Part shown: piece by piece, positions 1-11,480 of the stretch
Numbering within the stretch: the stretch's first letter is position 1
How the letters are laid out: each line of letters begins with the position of its first letter
Assembly (NCBI RefSeq): GCF_023065955.2
Contig: NW_026622875.1
Coordinates: 10,456,501 to 10,520,500 of the forward strand
Reading direction: 5' to 3'
DNA length: 64,000 nt
From: Ursus arctos
Taxonomy: Eukaryota > Chordata > Mammalia > Carnivora > Ursidae
Translations under genes and position numbers: made by a program
Notes under the pieces: generated by a model
The model's input: only the letters and a program-made list of their open reading frames with translations
Databases searched by the model: none
What the model was told of the DNA's origin: nothing

Positions 1-888
1 GTGCACAGATATCGGAAGATAAATGGAAGGGGGAGAGAGCTGCCAAGCTCGGGCGCCGGGAAGCAGTACCACCTGCACTGGGGAGGCAGCCGGACTCACA
101 GACCAGCACCGCAAAAAAGCAGACTAAGACCGTGAGCCTGGGAATGCGTGCGTGACCAAACTGAAAACCGGAGCTCTGGAGCGCACACTCGAACTAGACT
201 GAAACTGGGAGCTCGGGAGCACATGTGCGACCAGACTGAAAACTGGAGCTCAGGAGAGCTCACTGGAGCCAGACTGATACCAGGAGCTCAGGAGAGTGCA
301 CCCGACCAGACTGAAAACCGGCACTCCTGAGCACGCGTGAACCACACTGAAACAGGGAGCTCGGGAGCACGTGCGGGAACCAGGGGCGGCTGACGGTGTT
401 AGAAGCACAAAGGACAGAGACGTTTGGGCCCTGGAAGCGAGGGCTTCGGAGAGCAGCTGTGGGGCGCACAACCTTGGACACTACAGGGTTTTTAGCACCA
501 CCGACAGAAACAGAGTTAAAGTGGGCAAGAGAGCTCAGTGGAGAGCAGACTGCGATCTCTCTGTTCTGAGACAGAGGCTAGGATATGGCCACTGCTGCTC
601 TGACTATCAGAAGAGTCACAGAAAACTGCCAGGGAAAGCCGCCAGAGAACAAAAGCCCGGAAATACCAGCTCACATTGTGCCCATCCCCATCCCCCCTCG
701 CAGGGGACAGGGGGACTCTATTCAAACAGGGTTGCCTGAATATCAGCGCGTCAGGCCCCTCCCCCAGAAGGCAGCCTGAAAAATCAAGTAGCCCACATCC
801 CTAAGGTCCCTATAAAACAAGTGCACACTGCCTCAGTCCTGGTCAATAATTTGGGCTCTGGGCATCCCTGCAACCTCTCCTCATTAGA
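1..888 (+). promoter_or_regulatory. L1-A 5' UTR (former internal promoter region)
   Basis: This is the GC-rich leader before ORF1 of L1-A. In L1 families the 5' UTR holds the internal RNA polymerase II promoter; that role is family knowledge, not shown here. The segment contains a six-copy tandem array (150-382) and several short ORFs up to 122 codons that match no known protein and look like chance ORFs of GC-rich DNA. I recognise no binding motif with confidence. Confidence 0.7.
150..382 (+). repeat. Six-copy 37-38 bp tandem array in the L1 5' UTR
   Basis: The core ACTGA recurs at 160, 198, 235, 273, 310 and 346, which gives periods of 38, 37, 38, 37 and 36 bp. Most copies read CAGACTGAAAACYGG followed by GAGCTCNGGAG and then a GC-rich GCACGTGC-like stretch. 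The palindrome GAGCTC recurs in most units. The array explains the repeated DQTEN motif in the short ORF at 148-330. Repeated monomers in L1 5' UTRs are known in other mammals, and more copies usually mean a stronger promoter; that link is inferred here. Confidence 0.85.
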
Positions 889-1786
889 ATGACGAGGAGG
901 AGAAATCCCCCCAGCAAAGAAAAGATAATGAGTCTGTGGCCTCTGCCACAGAACTGATGGATATGGATATAACCAAATTGTCAGAAATGGAGTTCAGAGT
1001 AACAATGGTCAGGATGATGTGTAGGCTGGAAAAAAAATATTAACGAAAATATTAATGAGAATATAGAATCTCTAAGGGCAGAAATGAGTGCGAATCTGGC
1101 AGAAATTAAAAATGCTATGAATCAATTGCAGTCTAAACTAGATGCTCTGATGGCCAGGGTGAATTGGAAGATGGGATGGTAGAAGAGAAAGTTAAAACAG
1201 AAACTTGGCTCAAAAAAATCCAATCTCAAGAATGTAGATTACTGGAGATTACTGACTCAATGAAACGTTCCAATGTCAGAATCATCAGCATCCCCAAGGG
1301 AGTGGAGAAGGAGAGAGGTCTAGAAGAGATATTTGAACAAATTGTAGCTGAGAACTTCCCTAATCTGGCAAAGGAAACAAGCATTCGTGTCCAAGAGGCA
1401 GAGAGGATCCCCCCAAGGTCAATGAGAACAGACCTATACCATGTCATGTCATAGTGCAATTCACAAATATTAGATCCAAGGATACAGTACTGAAAGCAGC
1501 CAGGGGGAAGAAAATCCTTACATACAGAGGGAAAAATATCAGAATAACATCAGACCTGTCTACAGAGACCTGGCAGGCTAGGAAGGGTTGGCAGAATATA
1601 TTCAAAGCACTATCTGAGAAGAACATGCAGCCAAGGATCCTTTATCCAGCAAGGCTGTCATTCAGAATTGACGGAGAGATAAGGACCTTCCAGGATCGGC
1701 AGAAATTGAAGGAATTCGTAACCACCAAACCGGCCCTACATGAGATATTAAGGGGGGGTTCTATAAAAGTAAAAAGGCCCCGATAG
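889..1786 (+). pseudogene. L1-A ORF1 (ORF1p RNA-binding protein), broken
   Basis: ORF1p is the trimeric RNA chaperone that coats L1 RNA in the cytoplasmic L1 particle. The start at 889 gives MTRRRNPPSKEKIM, typical of L1 ORF1p, but the frame is lost about 15 codons in and stops soon after. A second frame (1164-1454) carries the RRM-type region, with SNVRIISIPKGVEKERGLEE and AENFPNLAKET. A third frame (1454-1786) carries the C-terminal domain, with KAARGKKILTYRGKNIRI, QPRILYPARLSFRIDGEIR and KEFVTTKPALHEIL. The shift near 1440-1455 lies beside a doubled CATGT, which suggests a small duplication. An in-frame TAA also follows the coiled-coil start near 1040. At least three disabling changes are visible. 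Confidence 0.92.
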
Positions 1787-1838
1787 TGATACAAAACAGA
1801 AATTTACAATCTATAGAAACAAAGACTTCACAGGCAAC

Positions 1839-4800
1839 ATGACATCATTAAAATCATATCTCTCAATAATCACTCTCAATGTGAATGGCCTAAATCCTCC
1901 CATAAAATGACACAGGGTTGCAGATTGGATAAAAAGACATGACCTAACCATTTGCTGTCTACCAGAGACTCATTTTGGACCTAAAGATACATCCAGACTG
2001 AAAGTGAAGGGATGGAAAACCATTTTTCATGCCAACACACCTCAAAAGAAAGCTGGGGTAGCAATTCTCATATCAGACAGATTAGATTTTAAACTAAAGA
2101 CTGTAGTTAGAGTTACAGAAGGAAACTATATTATTCTTACAGGATGTATCCAATAAGTGGATATTACAATTATAAATATCTATGCCGCCAACAGGGGAGC
2201 AGCTAGATACACAAGCCAACTCTTAACCAGAATAAAGAGACATATAGATAATAATACATTAATAGTAGGGGACCTCAACACTCCACTCTCAGCAATAGAC
2301 AAATCATCTAAGCACGAAATCAGCAAAGAAACAAGAGCTTTGAATGACATGCTGGACCAGATGGACCTCACAGATATATACAGAACACCACACCCCAGAC
2401 CAACAGAATACTCATTCTTTTCAAATGCACATGGAACTTTCTCCAGAATAGACCATATACTGGATCACAAAACAGGTCTCAACTGATACCAAAAGACTGA
2501 GATTATTCCCTGCACATTCTCAGACCACAATGCTTTGAAACTGGAACTCAATCACAAGGAAATATTTCGAAGAAACTCAAACACTTGGAAACTAAGAACC
2601 ATACTGCTCAAGAATGATTGGGTAAACCAGGAAATTAAAAATCAGTTTAAACAATTTTTGGAGACCAAGGAGAATGAAAACACATCGGTCCAAAACCTAT
2701 GGGACACTGCAAAGGCGGTCCTAAGGGGAAAATACGTAGCCATCCCAGCCTCACTCAAAAGAATAGAAAATTCTAAAATGAAGTTTCTATATTCTCACCT
2801 CAAGAAGCTGGAGCTGGAACAGAAGAACAGGCCTAACTCACGCATGAGAAGGCAGTTGATCAAGATTAAAGCAGAGATCAATGAATTAGAAACCAGGAGC
2901 ACAGTAGAGCAGATCAACAGAACTAGAAGCTGATTCTTTGAAAGAATAAATAAGATCGATAAGCCACTGGCCAGACTTTTTCAAAAGAATAGAGAAAGGA
3001 CCCAAATCAATAAAATTATGAATGAAAAGGGAGAGGTCACAACCAACACCAATGAAATAGAAAGGATCATTAGAAACTTTTATCAACAGTTTTATACCAA
3101 TAAATTAAACAACCTGGAAGAAATGGATGCCTTCCTGGAAACCTATAAACTACCAAGACTGAAACAGGAAGAAATTGATTATTTAAAAAGACTGATTAAT
3201 TATGAAGAGATTGAAGCAGTGATCAAAAACCTCCCCGAAAACAAGAGTCCAGGGCCTCTTGGATTCCCCAGGGAATTCTACCAAACATTCAAAGAAGAAA
3301 TAATACCTATTCTCCTGAAGCTGTTTCAAAAAATAGAAACAGAAGGGAAACTACCAAACTCATTCTATGAGGCCAGTATTACCATGATCCCCAAACCAGG
3401 CAAAGACCCCATGAAAAAGGAGAATTACAGGCCAATATCCCTGATGAATATGGACGTGAAAATTCTCAACAAGATCCTAGCTAATAGGATCCAACAGTAT
3501 ATTAAAAGGATTATCCATCAAGACCAAGTGGGATTCATCCCTGGGATGCAAGGGTGGTTCAACATTCGCAAATCAATCAGTGTTTTAGATCATATCAACA
3601 AGAAAAGAGTCAAGAACCATATGATCCTCTCAATTGATGCAGAAAAAGCATTTGACAAAATACAGCATCCTTTCCTGATTAAAACCCTTCAGAGTGTAGG
3701 GATAGTGGGAATATTCCTCAATTTCATAAAAACCATCTATGAAAGGCCCACAGTGCATATCGTTCTCAGTGGGGAAAAGCTGAAAGCCTTTCCCTTAAGA
3801 TCAGGAACACGACAAGGATGCCCACTCTCGCCATTATTATTCAACGTAGTACTAGAAGTCCTTGCAACAGCAATCAGACAACAAGGGATAAAAAGCATCC
3901 AAATCACCAAAGAAGTCAAACGGTCTCTCTTCGCAGATGACATGATACTCTATATGGAAAACCCAAAAGAATCCACCCCCAAACTACTAGACCTTATAGA
4001 GCATTTCAGTAATGTGGCGGGATACAAAATCAATGCTCAGAAATCAGTTGCATTTCTATACACAATGAGACTGAAGAAAGAGAAATTAGGGAATCCATTC
4101 CATTTACAATAGTACCAAAAATCATACTTTATCTCGGAATTAACTTAACCAGAGATGTGAAGGATCTATATTTGAGAAACTACAAATCACTCTTGAAAGA
4201 CATTGAAGAAGACACAAAAAGATGGAAAAATATTCCATGCTCATGGATTGGAAGAATAAACATAGTTAAAATGTCTATGCTACCCAGAGCAATCTACACT
4301 TTCAATGCCATCCCAAACAAAATACGAATGACATTTTTCAAAGAGTTGGAATAAACAGCCCTTAAATTTGTGTGGAACCAGAAAAGGCCCCGAATCACCA
4401 AGGAATTGTTGAAATGAAAAAACAAAGCTGGGGGCATCATGTTGTTGGATTTCAAGCTATACTACAGAGCTGTGATCACAAAGACAGCATGGTACTGGCA
4501 CAAAAACAGACATATAGACCAATGGAACAGAATAGAGAACCCAGAAATGGACCCTCGTCTCTTTGGGCAACTAATCTTTGACAAAGCAGGAAAAACACCC
4601 GGTGGAAAAAAGACAGTCTTTTCAATAAATGGTGCTGGGAAAATTGGGACAGCTATATGCAAAAGAATGAAACTTGACCACTCTCTCACAGCATACACAA
4701 AGATAAACTCCAAATGGATGAAAGACCTCGATGTGAGACAGGAATCCATCAAAATCATAGAGGAGAACATAGGCTGCAACCTCTTTGACATCGGCCACAG

Positions 4801-5641
4801 CAGCTTTTTTCATGACACATCTCCGAAGGCAAGAGAAACAAAAGAAAAAATGAACTTGTGGGACTTCATCAAGATAAAAAGCTTCTGCACAGCCAAGGAA
4901 ACAGTCAAAAAAACTAAGAGGCAGCCCACAGAATGGAAGAAGATATTTGCAAATGACACTACAGATAAAAGACTAGTATCCAAGATCTACAAAGAACTTC
5001 TCAAACTCTATACACGTGAAACAAATAATCAAATCAAAAAATGGGCAGAAGATATGAACAGACACTTTTCCAATGAAGACATACAAATGGCTAACAGACA
5101 CATGAAAAAATGTTCAATGTCATTAGCCATCAGGGAAATTCAAATCAGAACCACCCTGAGATACCACCTTACGCCAGCTAGAATGGCAAAAATTGACAAG
5201 GCAGGAAACAACAAATGTTGGAGAGGATGTGGAGATGGGATGGGAATGGTGGGAATGCAAGTTAGTACAGCCACTTTGGAAAACAATGTGGAGGTCCCTT
5301 AAAAAGTTAAAAATTGAGCTACCCTATAATCCAGCAATTGCACTACTGGGTATTTACCCCAAAGATACAGACATAGTGAAGAGAAGGGCCATATGCACCC
5401 CAATGTTCATAGCAGCACTGTCCACAATAGCTAAATTGTGGAAGGAGCCGAGATGCCTTTCAACAGATGACTGGATTAAGAAGTTGTGGTCCATATATAC
5501 AATGGAATATTACTCAGCCATCAGAAAGATTATACAACATTTGCAGCAACATGGACAGGACTGGAGGAGATTATGCTAAGTGAAATAAGTCAAGCAGAGA
5601 AAGACAATTATCATATGGTTTCACTCATTTATGGAACATAA
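1839..5641 (+). pseudogene. L1-A ORF2 (endonuclease and reverse transcriptase), broken
   Basis: ORF2p nicks target DNA and copies L1 RNA at the nick. Domains in order: AP-type endonuclease (NVNGLN near 1878, PETH near 1965, DLNTPLS near 2270, SDHN 2520-2531), Z/linker region, reverse transcriptase (3018-4080, with [12 protein letters not shown], the [13 protein letters not shown] block and catalytic FADD at 3930-3941), then the cysteine-rich C-terminus with CWRGCG near 5217 and [11 protein letters not shown] near 5250. In-frame stops are at 1908 (TGA where CGA is expected), 2154, 2484 and 2931 (TGA where TGG is expected). The frame shifts near 4080, followed by stops at 4352 and 4415. Two compensating shifts lie near 4590-4655, a loss near 5230 breaks the C-terminal domain, and another shift follows RK near 5530. 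Recognisable catalytic residues survive although the frame is dead. Confidence 0.95.
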
Positions 5642-5947
5642 GAAATAGGAAGATGGGCAGGAGAAGGAAGGGAAGAATGAAGGGGGGGTAAACAGAAGGG
5701 GGGATGAACCATGAGAGACTGTGGACTCTGGGAAACAAACTGAGGGTTTCAGAGGGGAGGGGGGTGGGGGACTGGGATAGGCCAGTGATGGGTATTAAGG
5801 AGGGCACATATTGTATGGTGCACTGGGTGTTATACGCAAATAATGAATCATGGAACACTACATCAAAAACTAAGATGTACTGTATGGTGACTAACATAAC
5901 GTAATAAAAAATTATTATAAAAAAATAAAAATAAATTTAAAAAAGTA
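5642..5947 (+). other. L1-A 3' UTR with G-rich tract and A-rich end
   Basis: After the ORF2 stop the strand turns purine- and G-rich (about 5645-5780), with runs of seven, six, four, six and five G. An AT-rich end with AATAAAAAATTATTAT follows near 5900. A polypurine, G-quadruplex-prone 3' UTR is typical of mammalian L1. The same segment occurs in antisense, as a C-rich stretch, at about 48690-48780. Confidence 0.85.
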
Positions 5948-6716
5948 AAGGTATGATATCACAATATGATTCTATTGCTTTAAATGGATTTTTATTTATA
6001 TATTCATAGTAATATTCATTATATATTTATGATGTTTATAAATATAAAATACAACTTTACCATTCTACCCACTTACTATGATCAGTTTTGTTTTGTTTTT
6101 TTTCCCTTTCTTTTTCCTCCTGGGATCTTTATATCTCCATGAAGGTATTAAAAACAAAACTTATCAATTGTATGTGTAGTTTTAAAAATTCAGTCTTTGT
6201 CTTCTGTAAATATTTTACTTTGTTTAGTGTTTCTGCTAAGACAACAGTCTTTGGAAAGTTGCAATATTGCTAGAAAAAGGATAGGTAGGCCTTTGGATGT
6301 GCTCATAACGCACTTGTAATCGATAGCTGTACACCCATTAAACTGGAATTTCTATTGCCTTCAAGTAAAGAAATTCTGTAAAAGCTCATACTCAAAACTT
6401 CCTATCAAGTAAGTGAACAATTTTCATTTTGAAGATGAGAAGCATCTTTCTTAGAAAGAGGAAATGTCTAATCGTCTCATTCCTCTAGCCTTTATTAAAC
6501 TAAATCCTACCTATTTTTTTTCAGAGCTGCCCCTTCTACAAATTGTTCTGACAGTAGCACAGCACATGGATGTCTTCCACTATTCTGTTCTGGCTTCCCT
6601 ATATACGGTGCTATTCAAGACTTATTTACTAATTATTTCATTTAGGTTAATCTTAAATCCTCAAATATCTATACACACCTCAACAGGAGATATCATATCT
6701 CTCTCATACTCTCTTT
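5948..6716. other. AT-rich unique DNA, no gene seen
   Basis: There is no recognisable repeat, exon or RNA gene. Short ORFs (6088-6273, 6464-6718) have no similarity I recognise and low-complexity hydrophobic composition typical of chance AT-rich reading. Confidence 0.6.
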
Positions 6717-6950
6717 GAGGGTTTCTTAACCTTGGCACTGCTGACATTTTGGCTAGATAATCTTTGTTGTGGGGGGTTGTCCTGTGCATTGCAGGATGCT
6801 TAGCAGAATCTCTGGCCTCCACCTATTAAGTGCCAGCAGCAGAACTCCCTGCCCTATACCCATCCCCCCAAGTTGTGGCCACCAAAAATATCTCTAGATG
6901 TTGCCCAATGTCCCTTGGGGGACAAAATCATGCCTCGTTAAGAACCACTG
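6717..6950 (+). mobile_element. MER5A-like non-autonomous hAT (Charlie) fossil
   Basis: The segment opens with GAGGGTTTCTTAACCTTGGC and closes with GTTAAGAACCACTG, which are imperfect terminal inverted repeats. Between them are MER5A hallmarks as I recall them: CTGCTGACATTTTGG, TTGTTGTGGGGGGTTGTCC, TGCATTGCAGGATG and CCAATGTCCCTTGGGGG. I do not see a convincing 8-bp duplication. It is an old, mammal-wide insertion. Confidence 0.85.
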
Positions 6951-7241
6951 CTCTATATAATATCCTATAGTCTGGAGTAGAAGTTTTAGTCAATTTTAGA
7001 GAATTCAGTCAAAATTATTCCGTCAGTAATTAACACACATATGAACTAGATTCAGATCTCTGGAAGGCTGCTTGCCCTTTTAGTCCATGTTCATAAAGAA
7101 ACAAAATATTCTAGCTGTTAAAAGAAAGCAATCACTATAAGATTGATACAAATTAATAACTTCCTAAGTAATAATTTTTAATGTTTTTATAACAGAAGAA
7201 TTTCTAAACAACTCCATCTGCATAACTATCTTTGTTTTTGA

Positions 7242-7402
7242 TCCCTGACACTCAAAGCATGGTCTAGGGACCAGAAGTTGGCATCAGCTGGGAGTCCATC
7301 ACAAATTCAGAACCTTAGGTTTCACTCCAGGCCACCGAACCAGAATCTTTACTTTAACAAGATCTCCAGTAATTTGTATACAAAGTAAAGATTGAGAAAG
7401 AG
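7242..7402 (+). mobile_element. MER20-like hAT (Charlie) fossil
   Basis: The stretch CACTCAAAGCATGGTCTAGG, GGCATCAGCTGGGAG, CCGAACCAGAATCTT, TTTAACAAGATCTCCAG and AAAGATTGAGAAAG follows the MER20/MER5-type order (TCTCAAAGTGTGGTCC to AAAGTTTGAGAACC). It is old and diverged. The exact subfamily is uncertain. Confidence 0.7.
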
Positions 7403-7461
7403 TATGTTAGATGAATCTTCTCTCCTGCTACCCACTCTAAATTAGTAAAACACAATTTTTT

Positions 7462-7648
7462 TCTTTTTTTTAAAGATTCTATTTATTTGAGATAGCCAGT
7501 GAGAGAGTGCGAGTGGAGGGCAGAGGGAGAGGGAGAAGCAGGCTCCCCACTGAGCAGGAAGCCCGATGCGGGGCTCAATCCCAGGACCCTGGGACCACGA
7601 CCTGAGTCAAAGGCAGATGCTTAACCGACTGAGCCACCCAGGTGCCCC
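7462..7648 (-). mobile_element. Can-SINE (tRNA-Lys type), antisense
   Basis: A T-rich start (the antisense poly(A) tail), AAAGATTCTATTTATTTGAG, a GA-rich body and the antisense head CCGACTGAGCCACCCAGGTG identify a carnivore SINE. It is flanked by AACACAATTTTTT (7449-7461) and AATACAATTTTTT (7649-7661), a 13-bp target-site duplication with one mismatch. It is an older copy. Confidence 0.95.
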
Positions 7649-7661
7649 AATACAATTTTTT

Positions 7662-10160
7662 AAATCCATATAGAAAATTTTCACATTTTATGCAAATAAT
7701 GCTTTCATTTTTAATTTCTTATCTATTTATTTTCAAGTAAAAATTAGATATATCCAGTAGAATAACAGTGTCTTTTTTATAAGCACTTTGAGCATCAGCT
7801 GAGTCATATAATACGTTTACATGTTTTTAATGACAAAATTGATGACTTCAGCTGGTATGTAATTAGAATTTCAATTAAAGTGGCTATATGTAGATAAAAA
7901 TATCTCAGAGAATTCTTGATCCTTATTCTTCAGCATTTACTTTCTTTTCAATATAATTATATACTACTCCCAGATATAACACTGTTGTACAATTTTTGAT
8001 TTTTAAAAATACATATTTTAGACTTTGGAAAAGTAGGTATGCCAGTGGTTTCTATTGCTAAATCATTTTTATATCATGTTTAATGTTTTAGAGTTAATAA
8101 ATAAATTTTCAAATATAAAATCATTTTAAATAACTTTTACTCGCATCATCTCTTCCCTTCCTTCCTGATATTTTTACTCTCAATTTAGCAATAGTGAGTA
8201 CGGTAAACATGACGTTGAAAGTTAAAGGAGAAGGGAGAATAATCAGAGCATATTTTTTTCCTGTTTTCTTTTCATCTTCAGCCAACAATTTAAAAACACA
8301 CAGTGACTTTCAATAGGATAGAAAACATCAGTGACAGAGTTAAAGTTGCAATTATTTCTTTCTTACCACTGATATCTATAAAAATGGCTTTGCCCAAGGC
8401 TTCATATCAACTGAAGAAGAGATAAGACAGAAGTGATATGCAAATTTGAAGGGTGACATTTTAGGATCCTTTGCAGTCCCATTTTTGGAATTAAGAATCC
8501 AGATGATGAAGGACCAGACAGCCAAACCACGACAGAGCCAGGAAATCTAACAACCTTGTTTTCCTGTCCCCTCTGAACGTTCAATTAAGAAATCAAAACT
8601 CAGAGGAAGTGGACTGATTGTAATGAAAGGCAGTTCCCCAGAGACAGAAGTGTAATTGCTCAGTGTCTTACCTGTGCTTTTATCAGCCAAAGGGAAAAAA
8701 ACAGACTGTTCCTGCACTTATGCAGGTCTCCCTCTGCAAGGACAATACGCATTCCACAAAGTGCTGGAAAAGCTAAATTCCTATCTTAAAGAAGGTAGGA
8801 AAAGAAGACACACTTTATGATATAGAAAGAACATAGTTCTTTATTTTCTGCCCCAAGAATAGATGTATATACAAAGCAGAAATACACAGGGGAGGATCAT
8901 GTGAATAAATACAAATGATTTCAGCATTTGTCCTGATGTAAACATTTACATTTCTTTTGAGTGATGGGTGCAGAAAACACTGCCTCCCACACTAGACAGC
9001 CAGAGCTTTTCTTCTGCAGATTCACACAGGCTCAATAACCCATCCTTTCTTCATCTCACGATCTGATCTGACCTTTGTAAGCTTTGCTTCTTTTATCATC
9101 TCTTATTCTCTGGTGTCTGGCTGCCTTTATTTTATAGTTCTACCTTCCACCAAACTGAATTCTTCTTGCACATTATTAATCCTTTCTCCCACTATCTACA
9201 CAGCTGTAAATCTATGCATGTTTTTAAAGAACATTTCATTAACTGAGCGTTGGCTGACTTATTAATTATAGCACATACTAAAAGAATATGTGTGCTTCTT
9301 AGAGATTTTGTGTATGCCTTTGAAGTCTCCTGGTAATATGTTTTTCATGGAATGGAGAGATTTTTAAAAAAAATATTTAAGAAGAAAAAAGAAAGACATT
9401 AAACCAAGAGAAAACATGAAGGAGATAAAGCCACTAACTTGGCATGATGTAAATGCACTGCCCAGAATATCCGTGGCTATAGAAAATGTCTTTAGTATTT
9501 TTTCTTCTTTGAATCCTTATTTCTGGTGACTTGAGCTCTCATTTAGTGATAGTAATAAGTGAAAACTACCTAGAGAGGCTTTGGTTTTCTGCCCTCATAT
9601 TTGGAATCCCCCAGGAATTTCTTCAACTCTTCTAAATTAAATGTTTATCTCCCTCTAGAAGTAAATATTAACTTCATATTGGCTAGAATTTGTTTCATTT
9701 TTTCTACTTAATATTTTAACATAGATGTAAAGACATAATGAGTTCTGTCAAATCCTGGAACATTTCCTTTGGCTCCAAATTATTAGGTTCCTAAACAGCT
9801 TGGGCTATAAAATGCTTTACTTTTCATATATTCTAAGACTACGGGGAATTTTGAAACTCCAGTGGGGGTGAGGAATAGGCATCGATCCCCACTTCTGTCT
9901 CTAGAATTACAGTGGCACTACAGGCCTCAGCTTTTTAATCTGTAAATCGAGAGAACTGAACTAGGTGATCTCTATGGCACTCCAGTTTTATTAGTCTTTG
10001 ATTCTATTGGCAATGTCTTTTAGATGCCATTTAAATTAAGTAAACACAAAATGTAATAATAAAAAGGCTTAAATTCATAGAACGGATAATTGTTCGATAT
10101 ATCCATTTTGTGAGAGCTTCATTAAATAGCCCATTAGCACCCCTTTCATGAAAGCACTTG
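7662..10160. other. Unique AT-rich DNA, no gene seen
   Basis: About 2.5 kb with no repeat I can name and no exon. The single ORF of note (8402-8584, minus strand) has no recognisable similarity. Scattered homopolymer A and T runs only. Confidence 0.55.
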
Positions 10161-10167
10161 CACTACA

Positions 10168-10305
10168 TTTAAGGTTGCCAAATTAGCAAATAAAACTACA
10201 GAACACTCAGTTGAGTCCGAATTTCAGATAAACAACAAATAACTTTTTAGCATTGTCTTCACTCAAGTTTAACTAAGAGTCCTGTATTTTAAAAGGCACC
10301 CTAAC
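10168..10305. repeat. Possible old interspersed repeat with inverted ends
   Basis: GGTTGCCAAATTAGCAAATA at the left and GTCCTGTATTTTAAAAGGCA at the right are roughly complementary, as is the inner GAATTTCAGATAAACAACAA type motif to a widespread mammalian repeat I remember but cannot name. A DNA transposon is possible. Confidence 0.35.
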
Positions 10306-10676
10306 TACATTTTCAACCTAAAGTTTATTATAATTGCTCAAAAATAGGCAATTTTTTACTCCTGTACAACAGCCTTCTGGCATTTTTGCCAGTGAATTGG
10401 CATATTTTGTAAACATTATTTACAAATTCTTCTCGTTTTGTGCTCCTGAAAAATGCAGTTAAGAGTGAGTGCAACCCCACACTAAACTTCTGTAATTTAA
10501 CATATTGCTTCAATATGCTCCCGCTTATTCACGATGGTGAGGGAGTGGTTGTTCTGGTTAATTTGCTATTTTTTCACTGTCCACCTGTCTCTCACATGGA
10601 TTTTTCCATTTGTCAGAAAATTACAAATTATACACTTAACACTAAAAACTACTTAATGACACCAAAAAATCATACA

Positions 10677-10925
10677 TAAAGGAAAAATTGATCATCTGAA
10701 CCTCATCAAAATGAAAACCTTTTGCTCTGTGAAAGACTACGTAAAGAGAATGAAAAGAAAAGCTGCAGGCTGAAGAAAATATTTGCAAGCCGTATATCTG
10801 ACAAAGGCCTTGTATTAAGACTATATAAAGAACTCATAAAACTCCAATTAGAAATGGATAAAAAAAAAAAACCATGAAGAGGAGACATAGCTGATAACAT
10901 CAGCCATTAGGGAAATGAAATGTGA
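10677..10925 (+). mobile_element. Old L1 ORF2 fragment
   Basis: The plus strand reads like the C-terminal third of L1 ORF2: CATCAAAATGAAAACCTTTT, GAAAATATTTGCAAGCC, GACAAAGGCCTTGTATTAAG, AAAGAACTCATAAAACTCC and the CAGCCATTAGGGAAATG motif. It is diverged and short, with frame breaks. Confidence 0.8.
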
Positions 10926-11084
10926 TGTCCTCTTTTATTTTTTGCTTTGTTTTGAAAGTGGAGTGAAACAGATCAACATGCAAGTAACCATTTTAAAGCT
11001 ACATTTCAGGGGTATTTAGTGCATTCACAATGTTGTACAACTATTACCTCTTTCTAGTTTCAAAACTTGTTCATCACTGCCATG

Positions 11085-11480
11085 TGATGGTTAATTTTAT
11101 TTGTCAGCTTGGCTGGGCCATGATGCCCAGATAGTTGGTCACATATTATTCTGGGTGTTTCTATAAAGGTATTTTGGGTCAGATTAACATTTAAATCAGT
11201 AGTTTGAGTAAAGCAGATTGCCTGTCATTATGTGGGACTTCATCTAATCAGTTGTTGTCCTGAGTAAAACAAAGATTGACCTCCCTGAGCAAGAGGGAAT
11301 CCTGCCAGCAGACTTAAACTACAACTCTGACACATCCCTGGGCTTTCAGCTTGCTGGCCCACCTTGCAGATTTTGTACTTGCCAGCCTCTATAATCACAT
11401 GAATTAGTTTCTTAAAATAAATATCCTTCTATGTATATGTACACATTATTCCTTCTGTTTCTCTGGAGAGCTCTAATACA
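11085..11480 (+). mobile_element. Solo LTR of ERV-L type (MLT2-like)
   Basis: It starts TGATGGTTAATTTTATTTGT and ends TTCTCTGGAGAGCTCTAATACA near the L1-C resumption, matching the MLT2 LTR (class III, ERV-L) as I recall it, including GGCTGGGCCATGATGCCCAG and the TTCTTAAAATAAATA polyadenylation region. Flanks are CCATG (11080-11084) and CCCTG (11481-11485), a 5-bp duplication with one mismatch, as expected for ERV-L. No internal retroviral sequence is present, so it is a solo LTR. Confidence 0.85.

Larger units (their letters stand above)
1..5947 (+). mobile_element. L1-A: nearly full-length carnivore LINE-1, inactive
   Basis: This is a non-LTR retrotransposon in standard order: GC-rich 5' UTR (1-888), ORF1 (889-1786), a spacer of about 50 bp, ORF2 (1839-5641), a G-rich 3' UTR and an A-rich tail ending near 5947. 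Both ORFs carry several stops and frameshifts, so it cannot make active proteins. The 3' part closely matches the short antisense L1 at 48514-49147, so both belong to the same fairly recent carnivore subfamily. The true 5' end and the left target-site duplication lie at or before the window edge, so I cannot say whether the 5' UTR is complete. Confidence 0.95.

Noticed and set aside
150..382. CRISPR-like or coding repeats (DQTEN motif)
   Set aside because: Unit spacing is contiguous with no unique spacers, and the array lies in an L1 5' UTR of a mammalian genome.
3018..4112. A 364-codon ORF, the longest in the window, as a host gene
   Set aside because: It is the reverse transcriptase part of L1-A ORF2, with [13 protein letters not shown] and FADD, preceded in frame by stops of the same broken ORF.
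6717..6950. 8-bp hAT target duplication around the MER5A-like element
   Set aside because: The bases on the two sides do not match convincingly, so only the element itself is reported.
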